The position numbers and the translations under genes were made by a program. A stretch of 64,000 nt of DNA, taken from NCBI GenBank assembly GCA_028023455.1, contig JAQFVV010006341.1:746001-810000 (forward strand). The letters are read 5' to 3'. This document shows positions 47,601 through 59,833 of the stretch, one piece after another; the stretch's first letter is position 1, and each line of letters begins with the position of its first letter. The notes beneath the pieces are model-generated. The model made no database searches and was not told where the DNA came from. It worked only from the letters and a program-made list of their open reading frames with translations. The DNA is from Epiperipatus broadwayi. Lineage: Eukaryota > Onychophora > Udeonychophora > Euonychophora > Peripatidae.

Positions 47601-49829
47601 GCTTTTATAAATTTATGGCTATAAAATATTTAGACAGTACTGTTAATTTATGCCAGTAGAATTCAGTTTTCTGCTATATATGGAAACTAAGTATATACAA
47701 AGACTAGTTTGATAAAAATAAATAAAAAGTGGAAAACAAATATTGTGACGATTGATGATGTATCAGAAAAAGTTGCATGGAAGATACCAAATGAGATAAT
47801 TCAGGTTTAAGCCCCAACAAGTCTCATTGTAATAAAGTAGAGAATTTTTATATTGCAATGATATGAACTTAGCAATTCAGGCATTGTTTTATATTACAAG
47901 CTATCTTAATTAATTAAGTTCAATTAGAGTTATAGACAAACATTCTTAAATATAATGAAATAAAAAAAGATTCCCACAACTTATGACGTACTGTACTTAA
48001 ATGGTTACACAATTTAATAAAATAAAATAATAATCATATTTTTATTCATAAAAATGATTTTGAAATTCAAATATTTGTAAAACTTCACATATGTGAAAAG
48101 TATTAAGTATTATGCGTAGTTATAAAGAAATTCTTTATTTACTGAATAATAACAGAGGAGGGGTTAAAAACAAATTTTCTTATAGACCAGCTGAAGGAAA
48201 ATACAAATGTATAAATAAAGAGTATATAAAGTAAAGATTAAAAAATGGAAATTAATTTTGTAATTAAAAAAATAACTATATTTTGTAATTCTATTTAGGA
48301 AGTTAATTAAAGTTAAATATTCATCCTATCACACCCTCCCCCACTAATTATAAAAATTAAAGAAAAATAAGAAGAAAAAAAAGAAAAACAATGATTTGTA
48401 GTAATTATTAGATAATGAAAAACAAGAATAAAAACAATAAAGAAAAACTGAGGCTGGTGGGAAGGGATATTCTCAGGCAACTTGGAATATATAAGCAGTT
48501 AAAAGTCAATGACATCTGTGGAGAGTTAAAGTACACAGCATAAATGTTGGAACTGATAAAATTAAGGAATTTGTTAAGTGGAAAAATTCCACTTCTAACA
48601 GTTCTCTTTTGCTGCACTAAATCCATGGTAGTTATTTATTGTCAAAGAATATGACTATTAAAATACTATTCACAATTACTTCAAAAACAGCCATAATGAT
48701 AAATTTTGGTATAATGGAAAGAAAGAAAATGTTTTATTAAGTGAACCAATATGCATCAGCTGAAACCTAAATGATGTAGCTCTTCCAACAATGAATAAAT
48801 GCCTATAAGTATAAATAAAAATTTGAATTTCTCATTGCTTGCAGTAAATTAACATACATATTCAAGTAGATTACTATAAGAAGCCAATCAAATGGGACTT
48901 AATTTTAAAAGATTAATACACAAACTTGTTTCTAAAATATTGCTGAATGCACAATAGTAGAATGTGCTTACTAACTCATTAAAAAAAACTGCAGAAATTT
49001 ATATATCAATAAGAGGCTTCAACATTTTATAAAATTCTATTACCTTTCACTATGGATATTTTTACGTATAGCATTTGCAAATTTTTTTAAAATATTTATT
49101 TATCAAATAGTAATAGTATAAAGTAAATCAATATATTTCACATGAATAGATACATTAATTAGTATTAATTTAATTATAATTTTGTTATTGTTTATAAAAT
49201 AATGCTTATATTGCTTGTAAATATATTGGAAAAAGACGGACTGTCAAATTTGTCAGAATTTTTATATTTACCTCCACAGATTCTTTTCAGCATAGATGAT
49301 CTGAAATAAGGTTATATGTAATCTCATCATATAGTAATCGAGATTGTCTGAAAGAAACTAATTTTATTGTTTAAACTTTGTTGATGTCATCAATCTTTTC
49401 CAAATCTGTTCATAGCAATCCATTATAGATCCTGAGATATCATGTTCTGAGCTGAAGGAAAGATTGAACTGTTACCTGGAACAAACTGATGGTACTTCCA
49501 GAGAGTAGCACATCCATAGATGTTCTTTCTTAGAAGAAAATGATGTTCCAAATCAAGATTAGCACAGTTTAAACCTCACATATTAAATTTTAACAATGAC
49601 TGCTAAGTATGAATTTCTGAGAGATGATTTGATGTATGGAGATCATATAATTGGCTACTTTATATGAAGCCATCATATAAGTGACAAAGTTTGATCATCA
49701 TTAATTTTGATCATATTTAATTAATCAAATTTAAAGTCTGATTAATCTTTCTTATACTAACATCTGTCATGTAAAACTAAAATTAACATGTTATTAAATA
49801 AGATCTATTTCTCTGTATGTGTATATATG
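47601..49829. other. TRAIP intron 1, nothing recognised
   Basis: AT-rich. The 72-codon minus-strand frame at 48626-48408 is low-complexity. No repeats recognised. Confidence 0.45.
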
Positions 49830-52060
49830 AATCATCAGTAGAGGCACCAGGATTCCAGATACAACACAGATGTACAAAATACTTTTGATTAGACCAAACA
49901 TTTAAAAATGTGGGAGACATTAATGCCAGAATTAGTAAACGAATGAAAGATGAAGGTACTGTAGGTAAATTTGGTTAAGGTGATAGAAATGGCAGAGGAC
50001 ACAGACTTGTGAAGTTCACAGAAAAACTTTATATTATGAATTCTTTCTTTGAGAAAAATGCTACATGAAATGGATATGAAGCATCTAAATTAAAATGCAG
50101 CAGAATTGGATTATATTTTGACTAACAGAAAATATATATTTCAAGATTATAATCTTATAGAAGTGATCATTGATTATGGCATATAAGATATGTGTTAATG
50201 CAAAATTAGAGAAACAAAAAGTAAGAAAAACAGTATTACATTCAGAAACAGTTCAATGAATTTAAATTACAACTTGCAAATTGTTTTAAAATATTATCAG
50301 TTTTTGAAAATGGTTCAGATTTAAATGTAATCAATAAAATAATTGATACACTGATAAATGGTATAAAAAAAACAAAAATTAACTGGACATTTGTCTATTA
50401 AGACAAAATAAAGTAGGAAGAAAAGAAGCAATATAAAAATTTATGAAAATGATCCATTAGAAGTGATATCTTGAGTTTTGTAAATGGTACGAAAAAAATT
50501 AATAACAATATAAGAAAATATAATCCTGAATTCTAAGTCTCAAAATTGTAAAACAATAACTTGGTATTGGTAAATAACTCATTTCTGCAATAAGAGGGAG
50601 AAGAAAAAAATATTACTAAACAGAGAGATGACATTGTGAAATGTGTGGAAGACTTCTATAAAAAATCATATGTAATAAAGAACAAGAAAACAAAGTATTC
50701 TCTCCAATTATCATTTTAAGAGAAAAATTGAGGCACACAATTAAATCTATGAAGGAAAAAAAACCCAGGAAATGATTGAATTATAATTGATATCTTGAAA
50801 AAACCAGATGATGAAATAGAAAAATTGTTGGCAATCATATTAAAGAAATATGATAAATAAAATATTAAAAATTAAACAACCATCAAGTTTTATCAGTTAC
50901 ATACAAATTCTTACCAAGATAATTACAATTCATGTTTAGTGAACTTTGGATTCTAATTAACTAAAAGACCAAGCTGGATTTTAGCTCAGTGGATCACATC
51001 CAATTACTGAAAGAAGTTATAGAAAGGACCATGAATATAAGTGCCATTATGCTTTGGATTTGTAGATTATGAAAAAACATTTGATTCTATAATTTCTACA
51101 GATATTAAAGCATCGATTCATCAAGATATGGATTCCAGATTTTGTCATATTCTGAAGATGATTATATTATATTATAATACTAAGATGATTAACATTGAGA
51201 AGAATACATGGGAACATGATTCCATATCTCCAAAACTTTTAACAGTAATTATACAAAAAGCATTTTGTAGATTAAAATGAGAAACTAAAGCTGTAAAAGT
51301 AAATGGAAATTATTTAAATCATCTAAATTTTGCAGAGGATGTGGTTGCTTTTGAAAATAATACTTGTTTCAGAAAATGTTGCAAAAGTTATTAGATAAAA
51401 GTAAGAAGATATGATTAAAAATAACTGTTAAAGACTAAAACAATGTTTAGGTAATTTTCTCAGAAAAAAATATTGATAATGATGAATTTGAAGAAGTTCA
51501 TAACTACAAATACCTTGGTTACATTATTAATAAATGAACACATAATGGATCAAATTAATCATGGAATTAACCTTGGATGGAGTGCTTTGGGTAGAAATAG
51601 CTTAATATTGAAAGGAAATATGCCTATATATTTGAAGAGCAATGTTTTAAATAAATGTGTTTTACGAATTCTAACTTATAGCTGGGACATGATCATTTAA
51701 CAGAAGAACATTACAAAGAACTTAAACCACTCAATGAAGGACGGAGATTATGTATGTTAGGAGCATTTTAAAAAATATAAAGAGATCAATTAAATATGGA
51801 AATTTTCTAGTGTGATTTGGAAAAGAGAGGCTGGAGATTAGAAAAACTAGATCAAACTTGAAGACCTTTATTTTGCAATGTATTTATAATGCTTGAAAAT
51901 GATGACAACTTCATTAAAATAAAATATATAAAGATGATTTTTTACACAGAAATTATAGTAATAACACAAATTGGTTAATATTACCCAAGCAAATTAACTA
52001 ATTAGCCTACAGATTTACCAAATTAATGCCCTAAGATTTATAGCATGTGTAAGTTGCTTT
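49830..52060 (+). pseudogene. RTE-like LINE, second copy, heavily decayed
   Basis: Plus-strand pieces correspond to the copy at 26160-29090: endonuclease VGDINARISKRMKDEGTVGK then FGGDRNGRG-like sequence (about 49911-50000), FFEKNAT (50047), RT motif A GFVDYEKTFDSI (51056-51091), LNHLNFAEDVVAF (motif C, about 51314-51352), and DEFEEVHNYKYLGYIINK-like sequence (about 51481-51535). Many stops. Opposite orientation to TRAIP. Confidence 0.7.
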
Positions 52061-52384
52061 TATTACTTATAAAAATTAGCTTTTCTGGGATAAATTAATT
52101 GCTATCTTCTTAATTGGTTTCTTGTTTTTCCCCTCCCTTGTTCTCTTTATATCATGATCTCTTTTCATATTACATGTGAATGGACTTTGAGTATAAAAGT
52201 TTATTTTTATACTTAAACTACTAAATTGGATGTTGTTCTAAAATGGTCTGAATGTAAAAATTTATTATTCAACCATCACTAGTCAATTAAAAACAGTATT
52301 GTTCTTATGTGTTATTTTGTACACATTATCATGTCAATCAAGTGTATGATTTTAATCATACAAATTAATATCTTTATATATATT

Positions 52385-54595
52385 GTTTGACTGAAGGTTT
52401 GTGATGACGTCATTTTAGTTTTAATTATATGGTGGACTATTTCCATCATCTAATAGTAAATACTGAATGACTTTAGAACTTAATTTAAACACTCCCATTA
52501 TATTTAACTGTTAGTAATAGCACACAGATTAGTATATAACATGACATTTCACAATAACCGGTAGAAATTTCATATACTTATCTACAAGAGTCATGTTAAT
52601 TTCTCCACTTTTTTCTTTATTGACATCCAAACACTACATGTCATACTTGATTATTTGTTATTATAATATGAACAGCTTCTTTGAATTTTTTCTTTGTACA
52701 TTTTCCCTCTTTACCCAATATTTTTCAATTTTCCCTATAGAACATATGTACACTTTAGATATGTCTGGTTTTTTTTTTTTCTAATCATCTTTTTGTGCTC
52801 CTTCAATCTTTTTCAATGGGGCAACTGGTTTCGCCAATATACATCCACTCACATTCATACAGTATTCCATAGATATAGTTTTTCTTTTCCAGCATTTTAA
52901 GAATTCTTTTTAATGTGATATGGCTGTAGAAAACTGTTCTATTTTATTTCACTGCAGATTTTCTTTAGTTTGTCTGCCATTCCTGGATTACCACAGTACT
53001 AATAATTATTTTTCCTTTTGATGTTTCTTTTTATTGCTATTTAACTTTCTTAATGATATTTGATGGATAATCATTCTTCATGAAAGTTTGACCTATGTAG
53101 ATCTTTTTTTATCTTCCAATTCTATGTTTTGTGTCTCTGGTATGTTAAGTATTTTCCTCAGTGTGAGTCTTCTGTAAATAGTAGTTTTGATTTTATTATG
53201 AAAAGTCTTGTCACAAGAACATTTAAGAAGGCAAGTTTTTGTTATTGTTTTGATTCTCTTGTGAATTTAATCCAAAAAAATATGTTGTATCCCTTGGTTT
53301 TGTTGGAAGAATTTTGTGTTGTATTGAAAGTATGTTGTTGTTAATACTAATAGTTCCAATATACTACCAAAAAGAAGAGTTATTCTAGTTTGTAAACTAT
53401 TAATCATTTTCTTACAATAGACCATGCTTCATCACAGGCTACCTTTGTAAATAAACATTCCACATCAAAGTTTACCAATATTTTCATGCAAGTGATTAAT
53501 TCTGCAAAATATTTCGAATTTGCGACAAAAAGACTAAGTACTTTGAAAAAAAAAGCTTGACAAAATTTTGGCAAGGTAAATTTGTAGAACTAACAATACA
53601 TCTTAATGGAACGTGGTCCTTATGGATTTTAGGTAGACCATAAAGATGAGGAATTTTGCTGAATTACAATGATAATTTACTTTTTTTTTTTGGAATCAGT
53701 GAAGTATCTGCAATATTTTCTAAGCAATGTTTGTAACTTTGTTTCTGTATTCAGTATCGGATTTTTAATCATTGTTTTGTTATGGTCTTACTGTGAGAAA
53801 TTCTTGTATGTTGTTCTCATAATCAGCTGTATCCATTACAATTATAGCATTGCCTTTCCGCAGAAGGGAGAATGATTATAGATTTGCCTCATTTGAGATA
53901 TTTAATAGATTCCCTTTCATCAAAGGAAATAGTTGACTTTTTTTAGAGTCTGCTTCTTCTAGAGGCAATTTTGGAATGACTTTCTCAGTGGTCCTATTTT
54001 TATTTAATAAAGGAATATAAGAGTGTGATAGAAAAGATGAATTATTTTTCCAGAATGTGTTAGATGGTTAGAACTAAGATTTTTAACAGATGAAACTAGT
54101 AGTTTGTTTGCATATACCTATGTAGTTTTCAAGTTTTTTCTTTTGATATTCTTTTATTTTTCCATATAATTTAGAATATGATCTTTTTACTGCTTGAAAA
54201 ACTTTTGTGAAGTTTTCATCAGTAAGTTTATTTTTGTAGACAACATTTTGGTATTCGAAAAACCTTTGGGCATTTATTTTTTCTCTTAACAGAGCCTCAT
54301 TTACTATCTGAGTAAATTTCTCAGCACTATGAGAGTGAGTTGGAGTTTTTAGCTGCAAACCCTTAGGAATAATTCCTTCAGACTTATATAAAAAAGTTAA
54401 TGTCTACTTTGATCTGTTTTAGACATAATTTTTCATAATGTCTAAATTCTAACATAGTATTGGATTCTTGCTTGTCTGAAGATTTATGATGGTTTTAATT
54501 ATATGGTGGACTATTTCCATCATCTAATTATAATATTGAATGTCTTTAGAAAAAATTTTAAACTGTATTTAAACTTTCCAAATATTAACCTGCAA
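52385..54595 (-). mobile_element. Penelope-like element family B, near full-length minus copy
   Basis: The minus strand shows, from high to low coordinates: a terminal block at about 54595-54475 that repeats the element's 3' tail (a pseudo-LTR), then the N-terminal region (frame 54358-54083, LKTPTHSHSAEKFTQIVNEA), RT motif LYGLPKIHKDHVPLR (53645-53601), which is a Penelope hallmark, a decayed middle, and a worn GIY-YIG region near 52900-52850. The 3' tail is at 52500-52385. It meets the plus copy 5' to 5' near 54595. The frame is broken throughout. Confidence 0.8.
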
Positions 54596-55924
54596 TTTTT
54601 CTAAAGACCTAATATTTCTTATTAGATACTAGGAATAGTCTAACAAATAATTAAAATCATCACAAACCTTCATCCAAACACTAAATATTTGGTAAAGGCC
54701 CGATACTATGTTAAACTTTAGACATTATGAAAAATTATATCTAAAACTGGCCGGCCAAATTAACTTTCTTATGAAAGTGTGAACAAATTTTTCCTAAAGG
54801 TTTGCAACTAAAAACTCCAACTCATCCTAGAGAGCTAAGAAACTTAGGAAGTGAGATGCTGATAAGAGAAAAAAATAAATGCTCCATAGTTTTCCAAGTA
54901 CTAAAATGTCTAAAAAACAAACTTACTGATGAAAACTTCATAAGAGTTTCTCAAGCAATAAAAAAAACATATTCTAAATTATATGGAAACCCAAAACAAT
55001 GTCAAAAGAAAAAACTTGTAAAACTACAATGGGATAGGTAAACAATTACTAGTTTCATCTATTAAAAATCTTAATTCTAATCATCTAACAGATTTTGCGA
55101 TTTCTATTCTGGAAAATAATTCATCTTTCTTATCACACTATCTAATATTTCTTTATAAAATAAGTTAGAACCACTGAGAAAATAATTAAAAATTGCTTCT
55201 AGAAGAAGCAGCAGAATTATACTGGAGAATAAAAAGAGCACTTGAAAGACTCTAAAAAGAGAGAACCATTTCCTATGATGAAAGGGGAACTATTAAATCT
55301 CTCAAATGAGACAAATCTATAATCATTCTACCTGCTGAGGAAAGACAATGTTATAATTGTAATGGATACAACTGATTATGATAATGACATACAAGAGTTT
55401 CTCACAGTATGCCAATACAAAAGTGGCAAAAAATCCGATAACGAATATTAAAACAAAGTTACAAACATTACTCAGAAAACACTCACAGGTACTTCATTGA
55501 TTCAGGAAAAAAAAGTAAATTATCATCGTAATTCAGCAAATTTCATTTTTATGGACTACCTAAAATCCTAAGAACCATATTCTATTCGGATGTATTGTTG
55601 GTTCTACAAATTCACCTTATCAAAACTTGTCATGATTTCTTCTTAAAATCTTTAGTTAATCAAGAGCAAGAAAATTGAAAGAACTGTCATACTGGTAATA
55701 TCTGGTATGGAAAGTTCATTCACAAATATACCTTGTGATGAAATACTTCTACTGTTAGAAAACAATTAAATGACAATATCTTACAAACCAGAACAACTCT
55801 TCCTATGATAGTATAATGGAACTACTAACATTCTGCATAATGACAACACACTTCCAATACAATACGGAATTCTTCCAAGAAAATTAAGAAATGGCTACTG
55901 TCATTTCTGGAAAACGAGCATAAA

Positions 55925-56080
55925 GATTACTATATACCCATTTAAGATTTAAATTTGCTATGTTGATATTACATTTGTTTTAGTCACATGGCATACCACT
56001 ATGATTACTATATACCCATCTAAAGTTTAACTTTGCTATGTTGATATTACATTTGTTTTAGTCACATGGCATACCACTAT
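55925..56080. repeat. 78-bp tandem duplication (two copies)
   Basis: Bases 55925-56002 and 56003-56080 are adjacent copies starting GATTACTATATACCCAT and ending GGCATACCACTAT, with about three differences. It lies inside the reverse transcriptase part of the Penelope B copy and must postdate its inactivation or accompany it. Confidence 0.9.
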
Positions 56081-56537
56081 TACAAACATTCTGGACACAC
56101 ATCAACCCAATGTCCACTTCGATTAAATTCATAATAGAATCAGAACAAGAACAAAAATTGGCATTTTTAGATGATTTTGAGACAAAACTCGTCATGACAA
56201 AATAAAAACTATAATTTATAAAAAAACATACAATATATCTAATGACACCAGAAACGCAAAATATGTAGTTATATTATCATTATGACACAAAGCAAAAGAA
56301 GTTTGTTCAGAAACTAGTGATTTGGGACAGGAAAAAAAATATCTACATAGAACTCTCATGAAGAACAGTTATCCATCAACTGCCATTAAGAAAACATTAT
56401 ATAGATGACAAAAAAAAAACCACATCAAAATAAAAAATAATTATTGGTACTGTAGGGTATCTATACATACCAGGACTAGCAAATAATCTAAAAAAAATCT
56501 GTAATGAAATTGGAACAGCTTTTTAAAGTTATACCAC

Positions 56538-57180
56538 TGTCATATCTGACCTTGCCTTTACAAGTGGACTATTCCAGATTCCTTGCCTGATTGGCTAGCA
56601 CTCGATTGCTATCCAATAGGAATACACCCTTCCTTGGGGTTCATGCATATAATCTGAGTGTTTCCAGTAAGGTAGGAAATCTGCCATTAAAGTCAGCCTT
56701 TTTGGAGGCAAGGAAGAGAGAGCAATTACTTCTGTCAATCTGAACAACTGAACGTGCTCTCCAATAAAACCTCTACCATCAGCAAAGGTATTTTCTGTAG
56801 TCATTTATCGTGACATCCACGCAGTAAGGCAGGTCCACCTAAAGACTGGAAACTGCTACATCTGTAGCCGATTCGAGGTAAGCTGTCCTGCACAGCCGGA
56901 AGAGTCTGAACTAGAGCAGACTCGAGGTAAGCTGTACTGCACAGCCAGAAGAGTCATACTTGAACTCGCAAGGTAGCCTATTTATATAGTTGGAAGTGAG
57001 TTCCATTACTCGGCACGACTACCGCAGCATTAAATTGTATAGACCATATTTATATGTTTTATTAACTAACATGTGTGTATATTTTTGTCACTAATAAATT
57101 ATACATATTAATTGTTGAGTAGTGCCATCATTTTGTCTATTGGTTTGGAACCAAACTTGTAAATTTAGCCAAACACAACA
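56538..57180. mobile_element. Solo LTR with 5-bp target duplication
   Basis: The 643-bp segment starts TGTCATATCTG and ends AAACACAACA. Both flanks are ACCAC (56533-56537 and 57181-57185), the 5-bp duplication of LTR retrotransposons. The Penelope sequence continues across it without loss. There is no internal region, so the rest was removed by LTR-LTR recombination. It contains a 49-bp-period tandem repeat at 56871-56955 (TCGAGGTAAGCTGT, CACAGCC). A promoter-like TATTTATATAGT lies near 56979-56990 and AATAAATTATAC near 57095. It is GC-richer than the surroundings. Confidence 0.88.
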
Positions 57181-57860
57181 ACCACACATAGAGGAATTCT
57201 AAACAACTATAAAATATAAACTTGAAATGCTGAAAACCAAAAATTACATCTATAGAATGTCATGTGAATGTGGGGAAATGTATATTGGTAAGATCTGTGG
57301 ATCCATAGAAAAGCGAGTGAAAGCCCTGGAAAGTGATGATTAAAAAAGAGAAAACAGACATATTTAAAATAGCAAACCATGGAAGTACCAATGAACATAT
57401 GTTCTGTTGGGAATTAGAAAAATATTGGGTAAAAAAGAAAACGTATAAAGAAAAAAATTCAAAGAAACTGCCCACATGACAATGACGCCATAAGTCACTC
57501 CAATATAATAATACATAATGTTTGCCACACCACTAATTAACTTTGCTCTAAAAAACCAAATGGAGAAATCAGAATCTTCATAAATAAATCCTTTGACAGA
57601 ATAACTCAGTTGATTAGAGCATTACCTTAAATTCCACATTCATAAATCTAAAAGTCCAAGTTTGATTCAAATACTAATATTGTCACTGATTAGGATAGAA
57701 ATACCTGAAGAAGAGAAAATATCACTTAAAACATTGTATTATAAATTAACCTGTGTGCTTTACCACCACTGAATATAATTGGAAAGTTTAAATTTTTTTC
57801 TTAAGACAATCGAATATTTCGGAATGGAAATAGTCCAAAATATAATTAAAACATATATAT

Positions 57861-58344
57861 ATACATTTGTGCTAGTCAAACAGACGTAATAGATTAAATG
57901 TAAAAAATGCTATTTAAATAAGATATAACTCATTCTGAATATAAAAAAAACCACAGCTAAAAAAAAAATATGGAAAGTTTCCATGTGATTTTTCTTAAAT
58001 TGAAAAAGATTAATGAATATCAGCATTTTACTTGTAATACATCACTATAGAAGATCTTCCTTTAATCACTTTTTATCATGCAATCAAATAAAATTAGATA
58101 TTTTGTTAGTTTTCATCGACTAGTCTTCATCAGAGTTACAATGTTCCAATACATATATATCACTATACAATTAGTTCATATTTGGTCAGTCAAAATTATA
58201 AAAAAGTATCAAGGTATAAATTTTGATTGCACTGCAAAAGTGGTTAAAGGTAATATATAAATGGTATTATATATATACAAATCAATGCATAAAATAATAA
58301 GCTGAACATATATCACTTTCACAACACAACAATTTCTATTTTTA
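57861..58344. other. TRAIP intron 1, nothing recognised
   Basis: AT-rich with a (TA)n tract near 57848. The small open frames have no features. Confidence 0.5.
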
Positions 58345-58530
58345 AAACAGGCAAAACTCACTATACGTATTGTCACACACAGCAAGTTAGAGTAATCAAT
58401 GGATGCCAGGAGGCTTGTGCATAAAATTCCCATCTAGTGCCTACTCATCCAATATCCCCAGACTAGTTTCTGGCTTGTGGCCTTCGTCAGTGAGGAACCT
58501 TGGATCTGAGAGCATTGCACCTAGATCTTA
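58345..58530 (-). repeat. Half foldback element with the best-preserved hammerhead-like core of its family
   Basis: Only one arm of the family at 11020/62097 is present (outer end AGGCAAAACTC). On the minus strand it reads CTGACGA (58490-58484), a GGC/GCC hairpin, GAAA (58470-58467), CTAGTC (58466-58461), then TGGGGA. Bases 58460-58455 pair with 58491-58496 as a six-pair stem I (T-A, G-C, G-U, G-C, G-C, A-T). All invariant core bases of a hammerhead are present. Stem III is the palindrome ACTAGT, too short to close well within one molecule, so it might need a dimer. Confidence 0.65.
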
Positions 58531-58847
58531 GGATCTAGATATTTAAACGGCAATTTACCTTCAAGGTTTGTTAATCACATTTATTTATAAATTCGTATCT
58601 AAAAATATAGGTCAATTTTTTTTTCTTCATTAGTAACTATTTTCTTTACTTCCGCTTTTCAGTACGTTTTCTAACTTCTACTTTTTCCCACAGGTCAAAA
58701 TCATTTCTCTAACATATATCTATTCCTCACCTTTAATTTCATCTGTTCAAAAAATACCGCAATACTCGATTATCCAATATTATTATTACTTTATTATTAT
58801 CATGCACAAATTCATTTAAGGATTTGATATTTTAATTAAGTAATTAC
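58531..58847. other. TRAIP intron 1, 5' end
   Basis: AT-rich intron sequence up to the exon 1 donor. No other feature. Confidence 0.5.
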
Positions 58848-59335
58848 CTTTCAAGTTGTTTTAAACTCTTTTTCAAGGCTTTGCTTTCTTCTCTTGCCTG
58901 CTGAGCTTCTAATTTTTGTTGGTCCAAATGTTTAAGCTGAACTCTAAGTGCTAACACTGTGGTTTGACACTTTTCGTATTTGCTTTTAAAAGATTCAGTT
59001 CGTTCTTCAATTTTTAATACATACTCTTTCATCTGATCCTTTTCTTTAATCATTTCTGCTTTTTCACGATCTTTCTGCCTGATATAAACTTTCAATGTTT
59101 CTATTTCATTCTTTAATCTTTCTGGTGTCTCTAAACGTAATGCTTCTTCAGCATTTTCAAAATATAAACGTATTAAAGTTCGAAGTGAAACAGACTTGCG
59201 GCAAGTAGGACAAGTTTTTGAATTTTTCAACCATTGATTGATACACAGATCGTGAAAAGTGTGCCCACATGGAGTTGATACAATAATACTTTCAGGTTCA
59301 AAAAAGTCAGTACAAATAGTGCATCGTCCTGACAT
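58848..59335 (-). CDS. TRAIP: TRAIP coding exon 1: RING-H2 domain and first coiled coil
   Basis: E3 ubiquitin ligase of the TRAIP/nopo family; in animals it acts at stalled or converging replisomes and in genome stability. The first ATG (59335-59333, A at -3) gives MSGRCTICTDFF. Residues 5-45 form a RING of C3H2C3 type: C5, C8, C23, H25, H28, C31, C42, C45, with W35 where RINGs contact the E2. From about residue 70 the chain is Lys/Glu/Arg-rich coiled coil to KQLE. The exon ends with donor GTAATTA and AG of a split Ser codon, in phase with exon 2. With exons 2-4 it totals 1305 bp (434 residues; human TRAIP is 469). Reading frame extends upstream only by non-ATG codons, so this start is preferred. 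Confidence 0.95.
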
Positions 59336-59833
59336 ATTCAAAACGTTAAAATCCAAAAATCCTATGGAATATTTTTAACTATGAATTAGCTAGCAAATTA
59401 TCTAAAATATAAAGCGTATGATTAATAAATATATAGAACATTATTTCCATCTTGCAAACATAAATATTCACGGAGGAAACATTTGCAAATTTAAAAAAAT
59501 ATATTGAAATTTACCGGGTTAACAAGTATTTCATCAACAAACTAATAGATAATATTCACAATTCTTAATATATTTCTCGATACAAAGTATTTTGGCATTA
59601 AAATAAGATCACCTCAAATTTTTTTTATTGTAAATATTTGTTTTTATCTTAGGAGTTTAATTTTATTTTTAATTTTTACTCGTTCACTTTCCCGGATTAT
59701 GCATTAGTTCTTCCAAGAAAATCGTTTGAAAGGTTGTTACAATAAGCCTCATTTTCATCTGGATCTCAGTATGGCGGCTGATGTATCACCGATGGAGCAG
59801 GCTTCTAAAGTAGTGATTTTTTAGTATTTACTA
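59336..59833. promoter_or_regulatory. Presumed bidirectional promoter between TRAIP and the membrane-protein gene
   Basis: Two start codons face away from each other with 498 bp between them, so both genes must start transcription here. The segment has scattered CpGs (for example 59471, 59513, 59689) but no clear TATA box or GC-rich island. It contains the upstream ORF of the right-hand gene. Exact start sites cannot be seen. Confidence 0.6.
59771..59824 (+). promoter_or_regulatory. Upstream ORF (17 residues) before the membrane-protein start
   Basis: ATGGCGGCTG opens a complete frame, MAADVSPMEQASKVVIF, ending TAG nine bases before the main ATG. Its start has purines around it (CAGTATGG, G at +4). 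If the transcript starts upstream it would be translated first and could dampen the main frame. It could also be 5' UTR noise. Confidence 0.4.

Larger units (their letters stand above)
54596..57860 (+). mobile_element. Penelope-like element family B, near full-length plus copy, split by a solo LTR
   Basis: Plus-strand mirror of the neighbour: pseudo-LTR 54596-54690, N-terminal LQLKTPTHPRELR (54799-54837), FYGLPKI (about 55545-55566), then a middle part and the GIY-YIG region ISCECGEMYIGKICGSIEK (about 57257-57313) with LIKKEKTDIFKIANHGS. A stop, the tRNA-like module (57595-57675), CTGAAGA (57702-57708) and the tail to about 57860 follow. A 78-bp tandem duplication sits at 55925-56080. A solo LTR interrupts it at 56538-57180. 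Many stops and shifts, so inactive. Confidence 0.8.

Noticed and set aside
59336-59356. Extension of TRAIP exon 1 upstream to 59356
   Set aside because: That start is TTG. The first in-frame ATG is at 59335 and immediately precedes the RING motif, as in other TRAIP proteins.
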